Shown: positions 58,654 through 64,000 of the stretch, one piece after another
How positions within the stretch are numbered: position 1 is the first letter of the stretch
How the letters are laid out: each line of letters starts with the position of its first letter
Assembly: GCF_002291445.1 (NCBI RefSeq)
Contig: NZ_CP014137.1
Span: 4,898,001-4,962,000, forward strand
Direction: 5' to 3'
From: Brenneria goodwinii
GTDB lineage: Bacteria > Pseudomonadota > Gammaproteobacteria > Enterobacterales > Enterobacteriaceae
Length of the DNA: 64,000 nucleotides
The notes under the pieces: generated by a model
What the model saw: the letters and a program-made list of their open reading frames with translations, nothing else
What the model was told of the DNA's origin: nothing
Databases searched by the model: none
Position numbers and translations under genes: made by a program

Positions 58654-58926
58654 TCATATATTTTTGCGAATGGTATTTCTTAGTTCATCGATTTTTACGA
58701 AAACATCATCAACCTTATTTCGATGCCGAGTACTGTTTGAGAAAAGCTGAATAGCCTGATTGTATTTAATCATCAGCTGTTTCTGCGTTGCATTATCAGC
58801 AGGGTTTTGTGATAAACGTAATTCCAGATCCGATAATTCTTTTTCGATTCTTTCTACAGACTCATCATTTTCATTCTCTCCCTTTGATTCGCCAGGATTA
58901 AAGAGTTCTTTCAATTTTGAGAACAT
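58654..58926 (-). CDS. Small charged helical protein of unknown function in the PTS operon
   Basis: 90 residues, highly charged, predicted helical (RIEKELSDLELRL; VDDVFVKIDELRNTI), with no motif I recognise and no membrane segment. It sits between EIIC and EIIA genes with short spacings, so it is probably co-expressed and may assist the PTS. Confidence 0.7.
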   Translation of the reverse strand: MFSKLKELFNPGESKGENENDESVERIEKELSDLELRLSQNPADNATQKQLMIKYNQAIQLFSNSTRHRNKVDDVFVKIDELRNTIRKNI

Positions 58927-58989
58927 AATGCCTCCTCACCTCTTTTAGAGGTGACGTGATTTCTATCCAGTTATATCAGGAAGTAATGA

Positions 58990-60333
58990 TCAGACTTCTT
59001 TAGTCAGTTTTCTGTTTGCTAAATATGCAATGATGGCGACAAAGGCGATAAACCCAATTACGAATGGCCAATCATTCTGGAATGCATAACCTAATATGAG
59101 ACCTGTACTTATCACATCTGAATCACTGAATGTTACGCCGATGAAGCCGAATGTTTCGAGTAAAGGGACTAAGATTGCCGGTAGGAAAGTAATAAATAGC
59201 CCGTGAACGACGCCGCCGATAATCGCGCCTTTTCTTCCTCCCAATGCGTTGCCGAAAACCCCGGCGGCGCCACCGGCAAAGAAATTAGTCAACATGCCAG
59301 GAAGGATCATCGCCAAACCAAACATGGGGAAAATGATCATCCCAAGAATGGACCCCACGGTCGTTGCCAGAAAGCCGACGATGACGGCATTAGGCGCATA
59401 GGGGAACAATACCGGGCAATCGAGCGCGGGTTTCGCATTGGGCACTAATCGCATGGCAATACCCCGAAAAGCAGGAACTAATTCATTAAGGAGTAAGCGC
59501 ACGCCGCTATACAATACGAAAACACCGGCGACAAATTGCATGGATTGCATGAATGAATACATCAGGTAATTCGTTCCATTAGCAAACTGGGCAATATATG
59601 TCGGACCTGCGAAAATGGCTGGAATGAGATACATCGGTATCATTATTACCGCCATAGACAGGTAAGTGTCCTGGAGAAACTTAAAGTTATCAGGTAATGC
59701 CAAATCTTCTGTTGATTTTGAGTTTTTACCGATTGCCCGTGCAACCGCGGCCTGAACAAGGTATCCGATAGTACAGAAGTGACCTAATGCGACGTCATCG
59801 GAATCCGTGATTTTCCGTACGATAGGCTGAGCCAGTGCCGGCATTAATACCGCCATTATTCCGCCAAATATCCCTCCGGTAAGAATCAATGTCGCACCTG
59901 TAAGCCCTGCTTTATACCCAATAACAGTACCAATGGTCGCCATCCACAGTAGTGCCTGACCGGTCAGGAAGATATATTTAAAGGGGGTAATTCTCGCAAT
60001 GATAATGTTAACGACGAAAATTACCAGTAGCGTAAGAGCCACTTGCGAACCTAGCTCACGGTTTGCCAGTCCGGCTATTGCCGCCACATCCGTAATATAT
60101 CCCTTCATACCGAAACCGCTGGTGAAAATATTATTAAGGAATGTCAATGTTTCAACAATGATATTGATGCCTGCCATCATTATCAGAAAGCCAAGCAGCG
60201 TTTTGAATGTTCCCTCCAGGGTTTTTCCGACAGATTTTTTTTGTAGGATTAGGCCAATCATTGCTATTAAAGCAATCAATATGGAAGCCTGACCCAATAA
60301 ATCCTTCACCAGGAAATTTATAATAGCATCCAC
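58990..60333 (-). CDS. PTS EIIC, ascorbate/SgaT (UlaA) family
   Basis: 447 residues with about ten or more hydrophobic segments. It is typical of the UlaA/SgaT family (DLLGQASILIALIAMIGLI; GGAAGVFGNALGGRKGA; VHGLFITFLP). It forms the membrane pore of a PTS with the separate EIIB and EIIA proteins of the operon. The family transports ascorbate, but many members take other sugars and polyols. Confidence 0.92.
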   Translation of the reverse strand: MDAIINFLVKDLLGQASILIALIAMIGLILQKKSVGKTLEGTFKTLLGFLIMMAGINIIVETLTFLNNIFTSGFGMKGYITDVAAIAGLANRELGSQVALTLLVIFVVNIIIARITPFKYIFLTGQALLWMATIGTVIGYKAGLTGATLILTGGIFGGIMAVLMPALAQPIVRKITDSDDVALGHFCTIGYLVQAAVARAIGKNSKSTEDLALPDNFKFLQDTYLSMAVIMIPMYLIPAIFAGPTYIAQFANGTNYLMYSFMQSMQFVAGVFVLYSGVRLLLNELVPAFRGIAMRLVPNAKPALDCPVLFPYAPNAVIVGFLATTVGSILGMIIFPMFGLAMILPGMLTNFFAGGAAGVFGNALGGRKGAIIGGVVHGLFITFLPAILVPLLETFGFIGVTFSDSDVISTGLILGYAFQNDWPFVIGFIAFVAIIAYLANRKLTKEV

Positions 60334-60349
60334 TTCATCACCTCATCTT

Positions 60350-60640
60350 TCAGATTGAGTTAATATAGGCTAGAATTTTTTCTTCTATTTCACGCTTGTC
60401 TGTCAGTTTATTTAATATGATTACCTTTTTTTTATCCTCCTCACTGGCGTCTGAATTTAAAATATCGGCGAACACTTTTTGTGTGAGAATAATGTCATAT
60501 TTGAAAGATGAGGCTTCTGAAACGGTTGTATGACTGATATCAGCTTCAATATCTAATTTTTGCAATACGGATTTTGCGCTCATTTCAATGGCAAAACTCG
60601 AACCGAGGCCGCAGCCACATACGCAGAGTACTTTAAGCAT
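60350..60640 (-). CDS. PTS EIIB, ascorbate/galactitol type
   Basis: 96 residues of the small EIIB fold. The phospho-cysteine is C8 in VCGCGLGSS, the CGxGxGSS motif of UlaB/GatB-type EIIB. It lies 16 bp before the EIIC gene. Confidence 0.9.
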   Translation of the reverse strand: MLKVLCVCGCGLGSSFAIEMSAKSVLQKLDIEADISHTTVSEASSFKYDIILTQKVFADILNSDASEEDKKKVIILNKLTDKREIEEKILAYINSI

Positions 60641-60649
60641 GTCATTACC

Positions 60650-61630
60650 TCATATAAGGTTATTTACTTTGGCAAGTTTGTAGATGTTGCTATCTTTATC
60701 AACGAGTCTTTTATCCGAGTTTTCAAGATCGATCGGTATAGCTTTATTATTGTGATTGATAACAATTATCTTATTTGTCAGGTTGGTGTTTATACATCTG
60801 ACGACTTCTTCGGCCAGAATGGCGCCTTGTATAATTTCCTCGCCGGTTGGAAGGCCGTTTCGTAAGCCATATCCCAATATAGTTTTTCTTATTCTGATGC
60901 CAATTTTGTGCTCTATTTTGCCAATCATGGTATCAATGGCTCCCTGAAAGCCAGGCGTGTACTCTTTGGTATATCCCTCCGAACATAATATAATTACGCT
61001 ATTCTGTGTCTTTATCTTGCTCTTGATCTTTTCCGCGAGAACATCAATATCCCATGGATCTTCAGGAATAAGAGCAATATCAGCATTGCTTTTCAATGCC
61101 GCCTGCAAGGTAAGTTCACCACAATACCCACCAAGCAGTTCTATCATAAACACTCGACCGGGTAATCCGCGGCCAGTATTTCTTAATTTTCCAACCTCAC
61201 TGATTACCTGCTCACACGCTGTGGAAAATCCTATGGTGTAACTATTGCCGGTAATATCATTATCAATGGTCATCCCTATGCCGTAACAATTAATGCCATA
61301 CCCGCTAAGCGTTTTTAAAAACTGAAATGAGCCATCTCCCCCCGCCATGATAAGAGCATCAATCTTTCTTCTATGGATATTCTTCGTGATCTGTTCATAG
61401 TCTGATTTTTTACATTTATCCTCTTTTCTGCCCGAAGTAATCAAAGGTACCGGCGATATTGAAAAATCGACCAAATCTCTCCAGGTAATCTCTTTAAATC
61501 TGTTTTCTATTAACCCGTTAATACCCCCGTCAAAAATCACTATTTCAGATTCGGTCATCCGGCAAACCTGAAATAAAAAGTTATTGATACCGCTGACATC
61601 ACCACCGCTAATGACTAATCCTATTTTCAT
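60650..61630 (-). CDS. 6-phosphofructokinase-family kinase (PfkA-like, divergent)
   Basis: 326 residues. ATP-site motif MAGGDGSFQFL, catalytic-loop TIDNDI (D as base), and the later motif MIELLGGYCGEL. It is shorter in some regions than housekeeping PfkA and likely phosphorylates a ketose-6-phosphate at C1. It is the first gene of the PTS/aldolase operon. It may serve as a tagatose-6-phosphate kinase equivalent, supplying substrate for the LacD-like aldolase. Confidence 0.85.
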   Translation of the reverse strand: MKIGLVISGGDVSGINNFLFQVCRMTESEIVIFDGGINGLIENRFKEITWRDLVDFSISPVPLITSGRKEDKCKKSDYEQITKNIHRRKIDALIMAGGDGSFQFLKTLSGYGINCYGIGMTIDNDITGNSYTIGFSTACEQVISEVGKLRNTGRGLPGRVFMIELLGGYCGELTLQAALKSNADIALIPEDPWDIDVLAEKIKSKIKTQNSVIILCSEGYTKEYTPGFQGAIDTMIGKIEHKIGIRIRKTILGYGLRNGLPTGEEIIQGAILAEEVVRCINTNLTNKIIVINHNNKAIPIDLENSDKRLVDKDSNIYKLAKVNNLI

Positions 61631-62085
61631 GTAGCGACCTCATGAGAGAAAGTAAACGTGAATGTAGATTTAATGTTAATGATGGAATAATTATTTTTTT
61701 CGATGGATATCACATTTATGCAATGTCGTAGACCCTTGTTGTGTATTGACATCACTTTTTTTGGCTAAAATATGTGATGCGTATCACTCTATTTTGCTCG
61801 TGGCTTTTTAAAGAAGAGGGGTAATTTATTGTTTTTTATTGTCTTGTTTTTCTACAATCCAGTTTCTGCGGATGGGTTATTTTCCTGGGAATATCACTTT
61901 TTATTTTTGTGATTTATTTCAAAGTTATTTCTATTCCGCCCCTTAAACGAACCGCATTTCGCTGATTCGGCGGGAGGACAGGTTCGTGAAATGGAGGGAA
62001 GGGCGGACGATGACTTTTCCCTCGAAAATGACGCATAGCATCACATCCTTGTTTTTCCGCCGCTTCCCCGGCCGGTTATCGGTGA
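61631..62085. other. Promoter region of the PTS operon, with CRP-like site
   Basis: About 455 bp, no gene. TGTGA-TGCGTA-TCACT at 61773-61788 is a near-perfect CRP site, ~145 bp upstream of the PFK-like start codon, consistent with catabolite control. The right part also contains the region just past the GH31 stop codon. Confidence 0.6.
61773..61788. promoter_or_regulatory. CRP-binding site candidate
   Basis: TGTGATGCGTATCACT matches the TGTGA-N6-TCACA consensus at 9 of 10 positions. Confidence 0.65.
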
Positions 62086-64000
62086 CTACAGCGTAATGCT
62101 GACGGTTAACGGCTTCCCGGCGGATAATTGACCGGTACGGGCTTTTATCCAGAGATTGCCGTTATCATCAACACAGGCCGCTTCACCCTGATACGAAAAC
62201 AGCTTATCCGTCGACGCCGCCATGTTGTCCACCCTGGATGCGCCGATAGCGATGCGGCGCGCGGAACGCTGGGGCGACCGGATGCGGAAATAGATAAATT
62301 CGTGCAACGGATAGTCGTATTTGCGCGGGGTAACACTGATAACCTGGGTTTCTCCCTCAGCCGCCGCATGCTGGCGCGCCTGATGAATATCGATAACGGA
62401 AAAAACGCCGTCCCGCTCCGCCGAACGCGTCACGCCGCCATCGTCCCAGTATAGCTGGTGATCGCCCGCGGCCTGTTTCCCCACCGGGTAAACCGACAGA
62501 ACGAGCGGCTGTTTAAACTTATCCATTACCTGAATATTTTTAAACGCGGCTTTCAGATCCGACTGGCTATGGCGTTCAGGAATAATAGCGCCTTCGCGAA
62601 CAAACAACGGCAGCTCGGTAATATCGGCGCTCACCTTGATGCGTTTCCCGCCCTCAAAAGGATGTTCAATATCCACCGTATCTTCCAGCACGTTATATCT
62701 GTACCAGTTGATGGCCTGTCCCTGTGCGTCTTTGGGGAAATAGATCTCTTTTTCAACCGTATATGACGCCGCGCCGTCCTTGGGACTGCGCGTCAGAATC
62801 GGCGCGACCAATACCGAGCGATCGATAAAGAACTGGGTGGCGAGAATGTCGCGGTTGCTTTCGCTGAACACCTCTTCATCCCCTTCCCACAGGCTCATGG
62901 CTTGAATCACCGGGACGCCGATTTGGGTACTCTGGTACATCGCATCATATAACAGGTGATGCCAGCGGACCCGGAAGCGGATAAAGGCGGCCATGATATC
63001 GCAGAAGGTGCGGCCTCCTTCAGCCGTTACCGCTGACGTATAGTGATAAATTTCCTGATACGGTTTCATCGCATCGTAGTGGTTACGCATCCACGGCAGT
63101 AAACAGGCGGCCTGTATCCAGCGCGTCATCAGCTCCTGTTCGCAAATGGCGCCGATATCAACGTCCTCGGCGCCCAGAACCAGCCGGTCGTAAACCATCG
63201 GGTTGTGATTGCGGTTGCGTTTATCATTGAATAATGTGCTGCCGGGATCCTCCGGCGCTTCGCCGGGCGCAAAACCGCCGACGTCGGTGCCGGCAATCGG
63301 TAATCCCGACATGCCCAGGTTAAGCAGCATCGGGATCGTGGCCTGAAGGTGGTGCCAGGTTGAGGCATTGTCGCCGACCCAATGCCCCGCGTAATGCTGT
63401 AACCCCGGATATCCGCTGCGGCAGATAACGTAGCTGCGCTTATAGCCTTTCAGCAACTCTTCGTGAGCGGCCAGTCCATACTCATAGGTGGATTTTGCCA
63501 GCATATAGGCATGAAAATTGCGCAATTCCACGAACGGCGTTTTGCGGCCGTCGCCGAAACGGGGATCGGTCAGATGCAGTTGGCCGTGAAAGCTGCGCCA
63601 GTTGAAGGTATTGGTGCGCCTTCTGTCATCGTCCGGCGCTTCGCCGGTCAGCGACCAGCCGAACTGGTTGCGGGGCGACTCCGTATCGGCGAAGTTTTTC
63701 CCATCTTCGACGTGAGGCATGGCATCGGGAACCGTCATATCCTGCCAGACGAATCCAAGGCCATTCTTCAGCAGATAGGCGTACTGATCGCCCCAGAAAC
63801 GGGCGGCGTCCGGATTGCCGTAATCAGTGACCACCGCGCCGATCATATCCCGCTCTGCGGTTTGCGCGTTGATGCCGTAGTCGAGAACCAGCACGTGTTG
63901 ATCGGGGTAGTTAACCTCGCCGATGCGCGTGTAGGTCAGGCCCGGATAATCGCTTTCATTTTGCGGGCCGCGGAATTTGGTAATATTGGCTTCGCCTTCA
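62086..64000 (-). CDS. GH31 enzyme with alpha-1,4-glucan-lyase-like motif; N-terminus outside window
   Basis: The frame is open to the window edge, so about 637 C-terminal residues are visible. GH31 features: nucleophile region GFVWQDMTVP, acid/base region HWVGDNASTWHHL, then PIAGTDVGGFAPGE, and a beta-sandwich C-terminal domain (ITELPLFVREGAIIPER). Ordinary alpha-glucosidases have WNDMNE and YicI-type xylosidases KTDFGE; WQDMT is, from memory, the signature of exo-alpha-1,4-glucan lyases, which release 1,5-anhydrofructose. It may be a lyase or a glycosidase related to that clade. It lies upstream of the PTS/PFK/aldolase operon on the same strand, separated by ~455 bp. Confidence 0.85.
   Translation of the reverse strand, partial: EGEANITKFRGPQNESDYPGLTYTRIGEVNYPDQHVLVLDYGINAQTAERDMIGAVVTDYGNPDAARFWGDQYAYLLKNGLGFVWQDMTVPDAMPHVEDGKNFADTESPRNQFGWSLTGEAPDDDRRRTNTFNWRSFHGQLHLTDPRFGDGRKTPFVELRNFHAYMLAKSTYEYGLAAHEELLKGYKRSYVICRSGYPGLQHYAGHWVGDNASTWHHLQATIPMLLNLGMSGLPIAGTDVGGFAPGEAPEDPGSTLFNDKRNRNHNPMVYDRLVLGAEDVDIGAICEQELMTRWIQAACLLPWMRNHYDAMKPYQEIYHYTSAVTAEGGRTFCDIMAAFIRFRVRWHHLLYDAMYQSTQIGVPVIQAMSLWEGDEEVFSESNRDILATQFFIDRSVLVAPILTRSPKDGAASYTVEKEIYFPKDAQGQAINWYRYNVLEDTVDIEHPFEGGKRIKVSADITELPLFVREGAIIPERHSQSDLKAAFKNIQVMDKFKQPLVLSVYPVGKQAAGDHQLYWDDGGVTRSAERDGVFSVIDIHQARQHAAAEGETQVISVTPRKYDYPLHEFIYFRIRSPQRSARRIAIGASRVDNMAASTDKLFSYQGEAACVDDNGNLWIKARTGQLSAGKPLTVSITL

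Overview
The window looks like an enterobacterial chromosome (order Enterobacterales, perhaps a plant-associated Pectobacteriaceae such as Brenneria, Dickeya or Pectobacterium; genus not certain). The reasons are a complete ascG/ascFB aryl-beta-glucoside locus, a BapA-type giant adhesin with its own type I secretion system, and a genomic island in a tRNA-Gly gene carrying a class IIb (siderophore-type) microcin cluster of the MccH47/MccE492/colicin V lineage.

Layout. 1-21.1 kb: the 3' part of a giant Ig-repeat adhesin followed by TolC-like, ABC and HlyD-like secretion genes, overlapping or closely spaced. 21.3-23.8 kb, minus strand: a GNAT acetyltransferase, a LuxR-type regulator and a CodB-like permease. 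24.4-25.5 kb: a chimeric pseudogene joining an acyltransferase fragment to a PEP-utilising-enzyme fragment. 25.7 kb: tRNA-Gly(GCC). 25.79-43.64 kb: a 17.8-kb island bounded by a 29-bp exact direct repeat of the tRNA 3' end, with a truncated integrase and a decayed IS630 transposase at its left end. 43.9-46.6 kb, minus strand: a KAS III-like enzyme and a ThDP-dependent enzyme. 47.4-51.6 kb: ascG, ascF, ascB. 51.6-53.3 kb: an MFS exporter divergent from an ArsR-type regulator with palindromic operators between them. 53.9-55.9 kb: an old-yellow-enzyme/4Fe-4S reductase. 56.0-61.6 kb, minus strand: an eight-gene PTS/phosphofructokinase/aldolase operon. 62.1-64.0 kb: the C-terminal part of a GH31 enzyme carrying a glucan-lyase-like WQDM motif.

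The island is the most unusual part. It encodes the microcin exporter pair (MchE/CvaA and MchF/CvaB), the HlyC-like MchD/MceI, two divergent MchC/MceJ-like proteins, and three consecutive immunity/microcin pairs. It also carries genes not typical of the known H47, M or E492 clusters as I recall them: a complete EntF-type NRPS (C-A-T-TE, with an A-domain pocket reading as serine) and a free-standing aryl-carrier-protein gene broken by a third copy of an 8-bp repeat. This suggests a cluster that makes, or once made, its own catechol-serine siderophore moiety for attachment to microcins. No IroB-like glucosyltransferase or IroD-like esterase is present in the window. The first microcin gene has lost its serine-rich C-terminus through an apparent one-base deletion; the lost tail is still readable in another frame.

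Outside the island the window is mostly carbohydrate and accessory metabolism with good regulatory sites: an AscG-type operator, CRP-like sites, and an 18-bp perfect palindrome.
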